Positions 47,757-59,578 of a stretch of 64,000 nucleotides of DNA are shown in pieces. The DNA is from Heliocidaris erythrogramma. Its lineage: Eukaryota; Echinodermata; Echinoidea; Camarodonta; Echinometridae. The notes beneath the pieces are model-generated. The model did not search any database. It was not told the DNA's origin and saw only the letters and a list, made by a program, of their open reading frames with translations. Position numbers and translations under genes: made by a program. Every line of letters begins with the position of its first letter. The stretch's first letter is position 1. The DNA is taken from assembly GCA_025617745.1 (NCBI GenBank), contig CM046869.1, forward strand, positions 8,172,668-8,236,667, given 5' to 3'.

Positions 47757-47798
<42 letters not shown>

Positions 47799-48300
47799 TA
47801 TTTATATAGCACATTCCATATTATGCTCAAATGCACTTTACAATGATATTAACGGAATAAGTGAGTTTTGAGAAGCTTTTTGAAGGCATCCAGAGATTGT
47901 TGGTTACGGAGAATTTGGGGTAGTTGATTCCACAGTCTGGGAGCAGCAGTTGAAAATGCTCTGTCACCAAGTGTGGGCATGCAGCGTCTTGGGAGATGGA
48001 TAGTTAAGCATGGTGCCTTGTGAGGAGCGGAGAGAGTACCGGGATGGTTGGCTGATAGTTATAAGTTCAGATAAATAAGGAGGGGCGAGACCATGGATAC
48101 ATCGAAAGGTGAGTAGCAGAATCTTGAAGTGAATCCTTGACCTGATAGTTAACCAGTTCAGTTGACGGAGGATTGGTTTCATGTGAGAGAATTTGGGTGA
48201 ACCTGTGGCAAGTCTGGCAGCTGCATTTTGAATTCGCTGGAGTCTTTCAATGTGGGTAGCAGTGACACCGTAGATCAGACCATTACAGTAATCCATTTAC
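47757..48300 (-). mobile_element. CR1/L2-type LINE 3' fragment
   Basis: Minus strand. The 3' end shows a TAA/TTA microsatellite tail (47757-47797) preceded on the coding strand by GTGCTATATAAATACA, a common end of this LINE group. Coding remnant at 47964-48296: MDYCNGLIYGVTATHIERLQ, RIQNAAARLATGS, ILRQLNWLTIRSRIHFKIL, LAPPYLSELI, SRYSLRS. This is the C-terminal part of the reverse transcriptase protein. Only about 540 bp remain, a strong 5' truncation. Confidence 0.88.
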
Positions 48301-49245
48301 AATAAAACCATAAAAATATTTATGTTCATTGTTTATTTGCTAGTTAAATGCTTTTATAATAAAGGTTAAATAATAAAAATAACCTGCCATTATACAGCGC
48401 AGCCTAAAAAGGAACGTCCACCCTGGTATTACGTTGATTTTAATAAAAGAAGAATAATGAGAGAAACAGATTAGTGAAAGTTTAAACAAAATCCGACAAG
48501 TTACGAATTTTTGAAGTAGTAATCAATCAAAAACAATTTGTTAACTTTGACATTTCGAAGAATAAATTCCCTGTGGAGGGAAAAATATTGGGGGAAAAAA
48601 TTCAGGTAACCGGCTTACACAGTGTTCGTAAAGGTCATGTAGATTTGGTTTCCATGTGTTTTTCTGGATAATTGAGTTGTTTAATTAACTTTGGAAATTA
48701 TAAGAAGGCAACTTTGGACAGTGTTATTTGTGCTGGTCGGACAAATTAGTTCTCTAATATAAACAATTTTTTTTTCTTCATATGACAATTGCCAATTCTG
48801 TTAGTAGTATCTTGTGAAATCCCCCCCCCTCCCCTTTAATAGCCTTGTTTTTTCCTCTATGTGATATTTACTCCATATTTTGGATGTACAAATTCATTCT
48901 GATTTTATAACTTTCAAAATGTACTTAATCATCGAGGGACTATGTTTTACAGGCTCTGCTTCTTTTAGTTCCTTATTTCTCATGTTTTCTTCCTATCTCT
49001 TGTATAATCATGTCAGGTTTATGTACTTTATATTTATTGGCAACTTATTTCAGTTGTTTTATACTACTTTGTGTTTTGGACACATAAGAAATAAAAACGC
49101 TTGAATTGAAACCAAAAAAATATGTAAAGAGGAAAGGCGGAACAATTCATGAGTATTTCCTTACTGTTAATTACCGAAATTAGCAGTAACACAAGATATT
49201 CACCGTTTTACAGATAAAATTTTAAAAATCGATACTATAGACATG
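48301..49245. other. Non-coding stretch, possible half of a palindromic MITE
   Basis: No gene. 48415-48560 (AACGTCCACCCTGGTATTAC..., then AATCCGACAAGTTACGAATT) resembles in layout one arm of the 6077-6680 family, but no right arm was found. A C-run lies near 48820-48832. Confidence 0.4.
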
Positions 49246-49612
49246 GGGGCCGTCGTTTTTCCGAAGGTTTGTTTTGCTGAAGGTTCATAATTCCGAAACA
49301 CAAATTTCCCATGCCTGGGGGTTCACAATTCCGAAAATGAAAAAGGGTTCATAATTCCGAACATTTGTTGCATTATTCCGAAGGTTCATTTATCAGAAGG
49401 TTCATAATTCTGAAAATGAATTAGGGTTCATATTTCCGAAGGTTCGTAATTCCCAAAATGAAAAAGGGTTTATAATTCCGAAGGTTCGTATTTCCGATAA
49501 GGAAAAAGGGTTCGTAATTCCGAAAATGAAAAAGGGTTCATAATTCCGAAAATGAAATAGGGTTCACAATACCGAAAATGAAATAGAGTTCATAATTCTG
49601 AAAATTTTAAAG
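49246..49612 (+). repeat. Degenerate tandem array of GGTTCATAATTCCGAA words
   Basis: At least ten variants of GGTTCATAATTCCGAA, several followed by AATGAAAAAG or AATGAAATAG, with spacing of about 22-33 bases. Composition and word-repeat style resemble one arm of the foldback element at 15317-17468, but no inverted partner arm was found nearby. It could be a solitary foldback arm or a minisatellite. Confidence 0.75.
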
Positions 49613-49638
49613 AAAACTATTACAGAATAAGAACCAGG

Positions 49639-49764
49639 GAATTATCTGGCGGCCTTATGTTATTCTTTGTTTTTATTCTTCTTTCATTTCCTATTTCTAT
49701 GTACAAAATAACATGAAGAAATAATATAACATAAATAAATTATCAGGCGGCCGCCAGATAATTC
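49639..49764. repeat. Perfect 16-bp inverted repeat pair
   Basis: GAATTATCTGGCGGCC at 49639-49654 and its exact complement GGCCGCCAGATAATTC at 49749-49764, 126 bp outer span. Directly follows the word-repeat array. Possibly the ends of a very small MITE. Confidence 0.6.
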
Positions 49765-49778
49765 AGTCTTTTCTGATA

Positions 49779-50169
49779 TTGTGTTATTTTCCTTCTATCT
49801 TCTTCACTTTCTATCTTTACTTATGTTATTGTTTGTTTTTATCCTTCCTTCTTTTTCTCTTTCTATTTTACCGTATGTTACTCTTAGTATGGAACCAGAG
49901 CACGACATTAAGTGTCATTTGCTGGCATCACAAACTTGAGAATAGACTGCCCACAATGTAGAATTGAATGTTATTCCAGGTGCGGTTATTTGCTTCCGAC
50001 TTTGTTGCATAGAACCTGGAAAGAGGGGACGGTCAACCCCATGAATAAAGGGGGGGGGGGGAGCGATTAACAAATACACCCCCCCCAAAAAAAAAAAAAA
50101 AACAGCAACAACAACAACAACAAACAAAACAAAGACAAACAAACAAACAAAACAAAACAAAAAAATAAA
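49779..50169. other. Low-complexity stretch, no gene seen
   Basis: Pyrimidine-rich then G-run (50051-50062) and C-run/A-run (50081-50102), followed by CAA/CAAA repeats to 50160. The long open frames on the minus strand here are Phe/Val-rich artefacts. Confidence 0.65.
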
Positions 50170-50190
50170 AAGTCTTACTCATCTGAAAAT

Positions 50191-50469
50191 TTGAAAGACG
50201 GGCTCTCTTTATTTCATTGCAATATAAGAAGTATGAACATGAATTTTGAGTCACTAAATATTCTACGTAATAACTCGAATGTACCACTCTCAATCATCGG
50301 ATTAACTAAAACATGGATAACCGAGTGCCAAGATCAAAATCTATTTTCTGTAGCTGCTTATAACTTCGAATCAAATCATAGGACAAATAAGCATGGGGGT
50401 GGGGTTGCATGTTTTATATCTAATAAACATGACTGTTCTATTATTCCTGAAATTCACTCTGACTTCTGA
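50191..50469 (+). pseudogene. LINE endonuclease N-terminal fragment
   Basis: Open frame of 92 codons starting MKDGLSLFHCNIRSMN, with the first endonuclease motifs (HCNIRS, GLTKTWI in place of the usual ETW, HGGGVACFIS). It stops at TGA; the sequence continues in another frame with IIIGII and RPPNSNLNSF, interrupted by a stop where Tyr is expected. The catalytic Glu of the ET motif appears replaced by Lys, a further sign of decay. Confidence 0.8.
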
Positions 50470-50696
50470 CCGAGTGTTTAGAATCTCTTTTTATTCATAT
50501 TAAAAATTGTGGAAACAAAGATATTATTATTGGTATAATTTAAAGACCTCCCAACTCAAATCTAAATTCCTTTCTTCTTTCATTACAAGACATTTTTTGT
50601 GATCCTCTATTAAGTAATAAAAAATTGTTAAACACGTCTATATGGTCACTCTTCTACCCATGAATTCCTAGATAATCTTTTAGCAGCTTCTTTCTT

Positions 50697-52473
50697 CAAC
50701 AATCATCACCTCTTCCAACCCACACAGACAGTCAGCAAATGGCCTCTACATTCATCCACTTCCTTCAGGCGAAAGTCCAGACCATCTGCGACAGCTTATC
50801 TCCTGACGAAACACCACTTCATCTCCTCACTTCCTCTTCCTTATATAGAAGTAATACGACCTACTAACCCTGATGAGATTTTGTCACTCTTACGTAAATT
50901 GCCCCCCCCCCCCCAAGTCATGTCAATTAGACCCTGTTCCCACAAAATTATTAAAGGTTTGCTCCTCCACATTCGCTCCCATCATCTCCCACTTGGTTAA
51001 TTTGAGTTTAGAGCAGGCACATGTTCCTTCTTCATTGAAAACTGCTTATGTTACTCCGTTGTTGAAAAAACTTTCTCTGGACCGAAATTCCCTCCAAAAT
51101 TATCGACCAGTTTCAAACTTACCTTTTTTGTTCAAAATTCTTGAAAGGGTTGTGTTTTCTCGTCTTTCGGATTATTTCCTGGCCAATGATTTGTTTGACC
51201 CTTTCCAATCGGCTTACAGATCCCATCATATAGCGTGCAAACACTGTTTGTGAATGTGTCCAACCACATCCTGCAAGGGATAGATAGAGGGTACCCAACT
51301 GCTCTCCTGCTCCTAGACTTGTCCTCCGCCTTCGACACTATCAATCATACTATTCTTTTAAACACACTTAGTTAATTTGGTATCAAGGGTGAGGCATACA
51401 AATGGTTCGAGTCCTATCTCTCATACCACTCTCAGATCGTTTGTATAAATGGTTGCAAATCAGTTGCTTTGCCTCTCTCCTGTGGAGTACCACAGGGTTC
51501 TGTGGGCGGGCCGACTTTTTTTTCAATTTATTTAATTGGATTGCGACAAGTTCTGGCATAGATTATCATATTTATGCAGACGATATTCAACTCATGATTT
51601 CCTTTCATTCAGATCAATCCGCTGCGGAAAGGGCTGTTCATCGCCTTGAATCATGCATGGTTGATGTTCACGATTGGATGCTCGCACGTTCTCTGAAACT
51701 GAATTCCTTATATTTGGTTCTAAAGTGCAGCTTAGTAAAAGTGATACTAATTCCATCTCATTTTCTGGCCACACAATGTATTTGTCACAAACTTCTTGGT
51801 GTTATGTTTGACTCATATATGACAATGTCTAATCAAATTTCAAATATCTGCAGATCAGTTAGGTACCAATTACATATTATCGGTTTTATTCGGAAATATT
51901 TGTCCAAGTCTGCCACTGAAAATATAGTTCACACCTTAATTTCCTCCCGTCTCGACTTTGGCTATGCCCTTCTGTTTAATTTACCCCAAAATCTGTTGTC
52001 CAAGCTCCAGAAGCTTCAAAATGCTGCGGCTTGCATTGTTACTTTGTCCACCAAGCATTACTCATATCTCCCCTGTTTTGCAGTCGCTACACTGGCTCCC
52101 TGTCAAACGTGCATTATTTTCAAAATTTGTTGCTCACTTTTCACTGCGTCCATGGTTCTGCTCCCCAATCCTCTCTTAATTCAAAATTACACCCCCGCGA
52201 GATCTTTGCGCTCATCCACTTCCAGTTCTCTTGTGATCCCTAAATCGCAAAATCTTGGGGGGGGGGGGGGGGGAGATCATTTGCCCATGCGTGTCCTAAA
52301 TTATGGAATAGCCTTCTTGAAGACATCTAAAAGTGTATAACATCTGATTCTTTTAAAAATCATGTGAAAACATTTCTGTTCAAGTCTTAACTAGTTTCTA
52401 CATGCACCCTGAGCATTCCACAGAGTGGATTTGGCGCTATATAAGTTACATTTATCATTACATTTATTATTTC
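50697..52473 (+). mobile_element. L2/CR1-type LINE nested in the older LINE
   Basis: Interrupts the endonuclease of the surrounding LINE between SLLAASFF-like and MPLISRLSRLTDF-like coding. Contents: linker ASTFIHFLQAKVQTICDS, then RT words [90 protein letters not shown]. The end GGCGCTATATAAG plus ATTACATTTATTAT is a typical L2/CR1 3' terminus. Short TTC-type repeats at the borders are too short to prove a target duplication. Truncated at its 5' end and frame-broken. Confidence 0.85.
50873..52400 (+). pseudogene. Reverse transcriptase remnant of the nested LINE
   Basis: RT motifs occur in correct order but in several frames. The fingers and palm start in the frame from 50873. LLLDLSSAFDTINH lies in another frame near 51310. 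The YADD active site (IYADDIQLM) is near 51575. The frame containing DVHDWMLARSLKLN and FIRKYLSKSATENIVHTLISSRLDF leads to the thumb region. A G-run at about 52257-52274 breaks the C-terminus. At least four frame changes or stops are needed to follow it. Confidence 0.8.
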
Positions 52474-53139
52474 ATGCCACTTATCTCTAGGCTTAGCCGA
52501 TTGACGGACTTCCGCTACTCTTATCGACAATATTTTTGCTAATGTTTGCCCGCCACAAAAGCTGGGATTATTGTATCCGATATTTCAGACCACTTTCCCA
52601 TATTTGCCCAGTTCTATGGCTCCAGACAAACTCCATCTCTAAGTCGTCATATTACAGAAAACAACATGAACAGAATAGCATTATCTTTAAACCTTGAAAA
52701 TTGGACAAATGTTTTCAGCTCAAATAATGTTGACGAATCATTTGACTGTTTTATGAATATCCTCCATAAACATCTTGACAAAACAATTCCTTTAACTGAG
52801 CATAAACGTAAATACAAGAAATATCCAAAACTTCGAAATCTCTTCTACGGTCAATAAATAGGAAAACAATCCCTATTATAAATATAAGTCAAACCCTTGT
52901 GTCAAAACTCGTGCAAAATATACATTTTATACAAATGTTTTGACTAATTTGATACGAAGTGCCCAAAAATCTTACTTCTCAAAACGGCTAGAACTCGGCT
53001 AGTTTAAAAACAATCTTCAAATGACTTGGAAAGTAATTAATAATGTACTCAATAAAGATAAAAAGAATAATCAAACAATTAATAAAATAATACATGAAAA
53101 AAGAGAAATTGACGATAACAAAGAGATATGTAATGTTTA

Positions 53140-54788
53140 GATGCTATATGTAACAAATATTTTTCCAATATTGGTGCAGATTTAGCTCAAAATATTCCTG
53201 CAACTGATATTTCTTTTACGAGATTTTTTAAGAATCCCAACCCTAATTCTGTATTTCTATTTCCTACTAATACAAAAGAGTTATTCGAAATTGTGAACAA
53301 CTTGCCAAGCAAAAAGAGTTCGGGATATGACGAAAGTGATAATATATTGTTTAAAACAAATATTATTGCGCAAATTGCGCAACCTCTCGCTCATATATTT
53401 AACCTTTCACTTTCTACCGGATCCGTACCGAAAAATATGAAGATAGCTAAGGTTGTCCCTATCTAGAAAAAAAGGCGATCAAACGAATATAGGTAATTAT
53501 ATACCGACATCTCTACTGACCTCTCTTTCAAAAGTATTGGGGAAAAATTGTGTATTCTAGAAATGTCAATTTTCCTCAATAATGATATATTTTCTGATTT
53601 TCAGTTTGGCTTTCGTGAAACGCATAGTACAGTACACGCCACTTTGACGTTTATTCATAAAGTAGCAAATGCAATTGACAACCATTTATATACGATTAGT
53701 ATTTTCTTAGACTTCTTCAAGGCCTTCGATACAATTAACCATAAAATACTTCTTTTTTTAATTATCTCATTATGGGGTAAGAGGAGAGGCCTTCGAGTGG
53801 TTTCAAGATTTCCTTTTTGATAGAAAACAGATTATTTCTCTGAACGGTGAAAGCTCTCCAATGCGAAGTCTTGATTGTGGAGTTCCACAGGGCAGTTTAC
53901 CTGGGACTCTTCTTTTCTTAATTTACATTAATGATATTCAACATTGTTCACACGTGCTTTCCTTCATTTTATTTGCAGATGACTCAAACATCTTTATATC
54001 TGATCCAGACCCACATATTCTTCTTAGAACGGCAAACTCGGAATTGGAAAATGTTTCACAATGGATTAAATCAAACAAATTGTCAATTAATCTACAGAAA
54101 ACCAAGTTTATGTTATTTAGTCAATCTGTTCATAATCATTGACAATTCTATTCTTGACAAGGTGAACTCTACTAAATTTTTAGGTATTACAATTGATGAA
54201 AAATTATCTTGGAAAATTCACATAGACAATACATGTAAAACTATTTCCCGAAATATTGGAACTATCAACAAATTAAAGTATGTCTTTCCACCTTCAACTC
54301 TCCTAATGTTGTATTCCACATTGATCCTACCATATCTTACTTAAGGTATTCTTGCTTGGGGCAACGCTTCTAAAGTTCAACTTGATCGACTTTATTTACT
54401 TCAAAAAAAAATGTTCCGTATCATATTTAATAAAAGTTTTCACTCTCATACCAATCCCATTTTCTATGACAATAAACTCTTGAAAGTCTATGATTTATTT
54501 TATTTTCACCTTGGTCAGTTTATGCATAAATGTAATAAAAAAGAATTGCCAAACATGTTTTCAAATTTATTTACTAAAAATAGTGCCATTCACAAGTATC
54601 CAACAAGACAATCCAATTTATATCATACACCTTTAACACGAACATTATTTGCAAATAACATTTTTACCTTTACTGGCACTAAGCTCTGGAATTCGTTGGA
54701 TGACAGCTTAAAAGTGCCACAAAGTTTGTTCAGTTTTAAACGAAAATTTTTTTTAAAATGTTACTTAAAAATATATATACCTCTTTGA
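53140..54788 (+). pseudogene. Reverse transcriptase and C-terminus of the older LINE
   Basis: Starts with the linker words KYFSNIGADLAQNI and LPSKKSSGYDESDN, then IFNLSLSTGSVPKNMKIAKVVPI. RT palm words are DFQFGFRETHSTVHATL, FLDFFKAFDTINHKI, LDCGVPQGSLPGTLLFLIYI and FILFADDSNIF. FADD replaces the commoner YADD; this is tolerated in LINEs. C-terminal words are FLGITIDEKLSWKIHI, YPTRQSNLYHTPLTRT and GTKLWNSLDDSLKVP. Stops and frameshifts at about 53463, 53760, 54142 and 54343 make it non-functional. Confidence 0.85.
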
Positions 54789-55257
54789 CGTAGACTGACC
54801 TGCTCTCTCTCTCTCTCTCTCTCTCCTTTTCTTTTTACCTCTTCAAACCTTTTTTCTTCTTCTTCTTTTTCTTCCCTCTTTTTTTCAAATTCTCATACCG
54901 TTACTGTTCACTTGTCTTGTTTCCTTATTGTCCTTACTTCTCGCCTTGTATGTTGATGTCAGTGTTGGGCTCATTTCATTTCATTTTGTAAAAAAATTAA
55001 TTTATAAGTGTAATTCTCATTCGTTTTTTCTTTTTGACCTATGTAATAGAAGCAGTGCTTTTAACTGAGGTTCCACCACTTTTGTTTTATTATAAATTCC
55101 TTACCAATCATTCTGATTACTCCATTGAATTCTTGTATTATATTCATGCTCTTGTTCATACTTCGATAATATTCACTATTGATTGTCATGTATGATTTAT
55201 TGTAATTTGTTCAAGAAAAACAAGAGTGGAAGCAAATCCAAATCAAATCAAATCAAA

Positions 55258-56231
55258 CGTGTTAACCCTTTCTTAACAAGAATTATTTAAGGCTAAATTG
55301 ATCACATTTTGTTCTTCAAATTGGCAACGATTTTTTTTTTCTTTTAGTGTTACATGGCTGTAATAAGATGTAATGTCTTGGAAAAGAATATACCTGGTTA
55401 GGAACTTTGTTAAAAAGTTGAAAAAATTGCCAATTTTGATTAAAAAATACAATGATTTTGAACCTCTTGATGTGTTGCCAATTTAAGGATTTTAAAGCTC
55501 ATTCTCCTTTAAAAATTCCTGGCATCAATAGGGCCATACAACAAAAATGGACATAGTGTGTGCAGAAATTTTTGCTCTTTCTATTCATGCATGTGATATA
55601 TTTTTTAAGGCTCTGAATCAAAAGTTATTGAGCTAAACCACAAAATGCGGAGTGATGTCACGAAAGGGTTAAAGGATAGGGTTTTTAATCATGCACAAGT
55701 TCTGAGTCTCTGACAGTAAAGGCCCGATCAAACTTCACCGATTTTTACTACAACAAAATAGTTGGACACTGCCAGGGGCAGATTTGGGACTGCAATTCGG
55801 TTATAGGGAATTGCTATGTGACCGCCCCATCTATCCTATAACATATATGTAGGCAAGCTTGCTTACATAATTATTCAATATGATTTTGATGCATTGTCAA
55901 TACCTTGGCGAGACCGACTTCCGAGTGGTCGACCAAAATGATGAAAGCCATGCAGACGTAATGTTGATAGGGGTGGGCGCTAATGTCTGTATAGCTTAAA
56001 ATCAGCTTTACATTTTCTAAAGTATGTGAACGAGCAAAAATATCGACACTGTTTAGCCAAAACACTTCTTTCTAATATCTAGAAATACTTGAATTGAAAG
56101 CTCGGATTATTAAGAATCTCACATTTGCTTCTATTAGGAATGTGTGGTAATTTTCAAATTCCAATAGTTTCGTGATGTGTAAGTCATTATCAACCATTAA
56201 ACGTCCATGAGGAACACATCCACACCTAACT
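55258..56231. other. Non-coding stretch, no gene seen
   Basis: No gene or repeat recognised. Confidence 0.5.
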
Positions 56232-56794
56232 TTAAATGCCATGTAAGTTCACCCCCCAAAATGAGTTAAATTCATCAAAATCGGATAAGAAAATGCGAAA
56301 TTTACGGCATTTTAATGTTTTGCATTGTTTCATGAAACAGAGATATGCATAACATGGGCTGTATGCAAATTATTGAGCCGATGATGTCTTAAGCTCATAT
56401 TTTCTTTTGTATTTTATTAAATGAAATTTCAAATATTTCAACTTTCTGCTCCAAGAATGTAAAACAAAGTTTGACTTCTCATAGAATGTGTACGATCATC
56501 ATTATCATAACTTACTGTGATACAATGAAGAGAATCTTATACACATCTATGAAAAAAAATATATACTTGCAATTTCATATAATTAAATACAAAAGGGAAA
56601 GTGAGCTTATGACATCATCGGATCACTAATTTGCATACAGCCTATGTATCACTCTTTCACGAAACAATGTAAAACTTCAAAATGCCGTCAGTTTCCTATT
56701 TTTATCCTATTTTGATATTTTTTTACTGTTTGTTTGTTTAATTTTACTCTATTGATTCAACTCAACTCATTATTTGGGTGGACTTGGCCTTTAA
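56232..56794. mobile_element. Long-palindrome MITE with TTAA ends, copy 2
   Basis: TTAA at both ends (56232-56235, 56791-56794). The right end GGGTGGACTTGGCCTTTAA equals that of the element at 6077-6680. Arms share words such as TTGTATTTTATTA, ATTTGCATACAGCC and its complement, and GATGATGTC/GACATCATC. More diverged than copy 1. Non-coding. Confidence 0.8.
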
Positions 56795-58081
56795 GGCAAA
56801 GCAAGCTGATTCTGATAGCTACGGGAAAAAATAATAAATAATAAATAATGATTAATTTGATATCGTTCAAATTCTGTTTATTTAACATTTATTTTGTATT
56901 GATAGGTCACATTTTAGTATTTTATAAGAAATACAATACAATAAATATATTTTTTACCATGGCAACGGCCTACACATGAAGTGGTCACATCCATCACCCC
57001 TTTACTAAAACAAGTTATGATAAGTGCGTGTCCTGTAAAAGAGAAAATAATATTGGTCAATATTAACATTTACTTTTTTCTCTTACTTTTCAGTTTTTGG
57101 CCCATAGACTATACTGATTGTACATGGATATAAAACCTTACATGGATATAAAACCTTATTGCATTGAATGGGGATCTGTCGTCTAAACCAATAACAATTA
57201 AAAAGAAAGAGAAGATTGAGTTTGATTGCTTGAAATTAACATTTATTTCCTTCTCATCGGTACAATGTTATAAACAAAGGATCGTAGCAATGTGATGAAA
57301 ATATAGTACAATACAATAAATAATTCAGAAAATAGAATGAGGCGAAAACCCGGAAAACAAAGTATGTGCCGGGAACGCACTTAGCAATTAAACCAAAGTT
57401 ACTGAAAGAACGTGAGGAAATAAATTAATGCGTGTTAGTGACGCCAATGACTTTACATTTCACACTTAAAAAAATGAATCCCAATTTTCTATATAACAGA
57501 GGAAAGCTGGTTATATTTAAGAATCCTAACGAGCGTACTGAAATGTCAGTGAACTTCAGAAACTATTCACAATACCAGGTCAATACCCTCTTCAAAGGCG
57601 AATCCGCAGTGGCGTATGATGGAATTGATAGATAGGTGGAGGAATCCCCTCTTGAGCACAGGGGGATGCACAGTACCTGAAAACTACAGGCGACGAAGAC
57701 ACATCGCAAGTGATTTTATCTCCTCTACTGGGCCTTCAAAAATGGGTGTGTGCGTGTGCGTTTGTTTAGCATTATGTCCGAGGACATTTTCGGACAGAGA
57801 ACAAACAAAAAATCATGACAACAATGGTCCTCGGAAGCCGGACAATAGTCCTCGAACGTCGAACAATGAATTTATGCCTTATTCCGTCGACTGTCCGAGG
57901 ACGAGTAACAATAGAGGAACAATAGTTGTCCTCGGAAGTAAAGCCATGTAAACGTGCGTGTGCGCGTGTGTGTGTGTGTGTGCGGGGGTATACTATATCC
58001 GTCAGTACATTACGGGGTAACGCTAATTTAGTCCCCTATATTTTACTCCCGATTGATCAGATTGATATCAATGAACCAAAG
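56795..58081. other. Non-coding stretch, no host gene seen
   Basis: Contains the direct-repeat word shared with the window end (57142-57180) and a unit at about 57588-57680 related to 59120-60035. A cluster of TCCGAGGAC / GTCCTCGG words lies at 57775-57935, and a GT repeat near 57955-57982. No host gene. Confidence 0.5.
57142..57180 (+). repeat. Direct-repeat word shared with the window end
   Basis: TGGATATAAAACCTTATTGC and the following ATTGAATGGGGATCTGTC recur at 63963-64000 with one mismatch. A shortened copy of its first half precedes it (57124-57140). The two copies bracket about 6.8 kb that includes the LRR pseudogene. Confidence 0.85.
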
Positions 58082-58640
58082 TTAAAGGGAAGGTAAACCC
58101 TGGACTTTTGGCCTACTGAGAGTGTTCAGAGCACAATTCTTGACATTACTGTGAAAATTTACCTCTTATGAACGCTTGACGGTGGAGTAATTCACACTTT
58201 TGTGAGCAATGATCGCCTGCTACAGCCTGCTATCGGGGTTGGCCATATTTTTGATTCACCCGCGCTATGATGTCGTTTTGTCGGACATGCCAAGGGGGAA
58301 CTGTGATTGGCTGAAATTCGGAACGTCTTGTTCATTTTTATTATATTGGAGCATCCGAACGCCTGGCAGTACACCATTTTGAAACGCGTAATAATGGCGG
58401 CATCCGGGTACTTCTGGTCCGAGAGGTCTGACAAAACGTCACAGGGCGGGGCTTATCTGTTCAAAATGGCGACGCACACGATCGATATAGGACCTTCTAG
58501 CAGACGACAAAATGATATTTCTAACTACTTGTTGACGGCGTTAGGAGGGCCCAAATGTGTTGAAATTCGACATATATAATCAACAATGTGCCCTTCAACT
58601 AAACAGCTAACTAAATCGCCAGGATTTACTTTCCCTTTAA
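58082..58640. mobile_element. MITE with TTAAAGGGAA ends
   Basis: Bounded by TTAAAGGGAAGGTAAACCCT and the near-complement AGGATTTACTTTCCCTTTAA; outer TTAA on both sides. 559 bp. The interior is GC-richer and carries no domain-bearing ORF. End sequence is related to that of 9065-9332. Confidence 0.75.
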
Positions 58641-58727
58641 GTGAGAGAAGCTTAATGTGCGTAGCAGTGGCGTAATATGTGTCCAGCTATTTCGGGGGCA
58701 CGGGCTTCATGAGGGATAAGGGGAGGG

Positions 58728-58995
58728 GGGGGGGGGGGGGGGGACACCGGTCTTACTTTTAGTGATAAGCGAATTTGCAAGGCAGCTATTCGAAAGAAGT
58801 GGTCATATTTTCCTCTTCATCCATTTCCTATGGCCCTTTCCTTTTCTCTGTAACTATCTTTTTCCCCGGTTTTTTTTTTATAGTTTTTGTTGTTTGTTTG
58901 TTGTTTGTTGTTGTTTTTTGTTTGTTTTTTGTTTTGTTTTGTTTGTTTGTTGTTGTTGTTTTGGTTTTTTTTTTTTTTTTTTTAGGGGGGGGGGG
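58728..58995. repeat. G-run and TTTG-rich low-complexity tract
   Basis: About 17 G residues (58727-58743), then a T/G-rich tract of TTTGTTTG and TTGTTG words, then a T-run and a G-run (58967-58994). Hydrophobic open frames here are artefacts. Confidence 0.85.
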
Positions 58996-59515
58996 TCTTA
59001 CTCCGGAGTCATTTTCGTACAACTAAAAAAAAACACAAAACATTATGGTGGCGGAGTGGGGACGTGCCCCGTCCCCCGTATCTACCCAACTGATGCGTAA
59101 TGTAGGATGTCAACAAAAGCAGTTCAATGCCCTCTTAAAATGCGAATCCGCAGTGGCATACATGACATTGATACAATATGTATTGAAATCCCCTCTCGAC
59201 GGGGTTGCATGATCCCTGATAGCAGAAAGTGGTAAAAATTACGTGATATTTACGTCGTGGTTTTCGTCTTTTTTACGTCCTGTAATTACGTCAATAAGAC
59301 AACAACTTGCACCAACGCAAGACGTCAAGAGGACGTCTTATTTTGACGTCATCTGTACACTGTAAAAACTGAAGTGCTGTATATAGCACTTTTTGAGGGC
59401 ATGCATAGGGACTGCACTCAGAGTGCTATTGAATGCACACAGCGTGCTATTTCAGCACTTTCACGGGAACTGGACCGGCTCCTTAAACTGCTAAACATTC
59501 ATAAAAAAATGATTT

Positions 59516-59578
59516 GGGCGAGCTTCGAACCAGGGTCCGCTGATCGAGAATTGCTGGAATTACCGCTAGACTAACTCA
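59516..59578 (-). repeat. tRNA-like block, left arm
   Basis: On the minus strand: GAGTTAGTCTAGCGGTAATT (A-box-like TAGTCTAGCGG), then CGATCAGCGGACCCTGGTTC and GAAGCTCGCC (B-box-like GGTTCGAAGCTC). Box spacing fits an RNA polymerase III internal promoter. About 63 nt, no clear acceptor stem, so not a functional tRNA. Confidence 0.55.

Larger units (their letters stand above)
50170..55257 (+). mobile_element. Decayed Jockey-superfamily LINE with nested LINE
   Basis: Plus-strand non-LTR element. The endonuclease begins near 50191 (LSLFHCNIRSMNMNF, GLTKTWI, GGGVACFIS). It resumes after the nested insert (SDISDHFPIFAQF at about 52575), continues through the linker and RT (FGFRETHSTVHATLTF, IFLDFFKAFDTINHKIL, GVPQGSLPGTLLF, LFADDSNIF), and ends with the C-terminal FTGTKLWNSLDDSLKVPQ near 54700. 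The 3' end is an AAATC repeat tail (55233-55254). Multiple stops and frameshifts make it inactive. The exact clade (CR1, Rex1, Daphne, Crack) cannot be assigned by eye. The true 5' end is missing or unclear. Confidence 0.85.

Noticed and set aside
49246..49612. CRISPR-like repeats with spacers
   Set aside because: The repeats are degenerate and the intervening bases are themselves repeats; no spacer diversity and no cas-like gene.
58762..59100. 112-codon hydrophobic ORF resembling a membrane protein
   Set aside because: Generated by a TTTG/T-run/G-run low-complexity tract; a second overlapping frame is equally hydrophobic.
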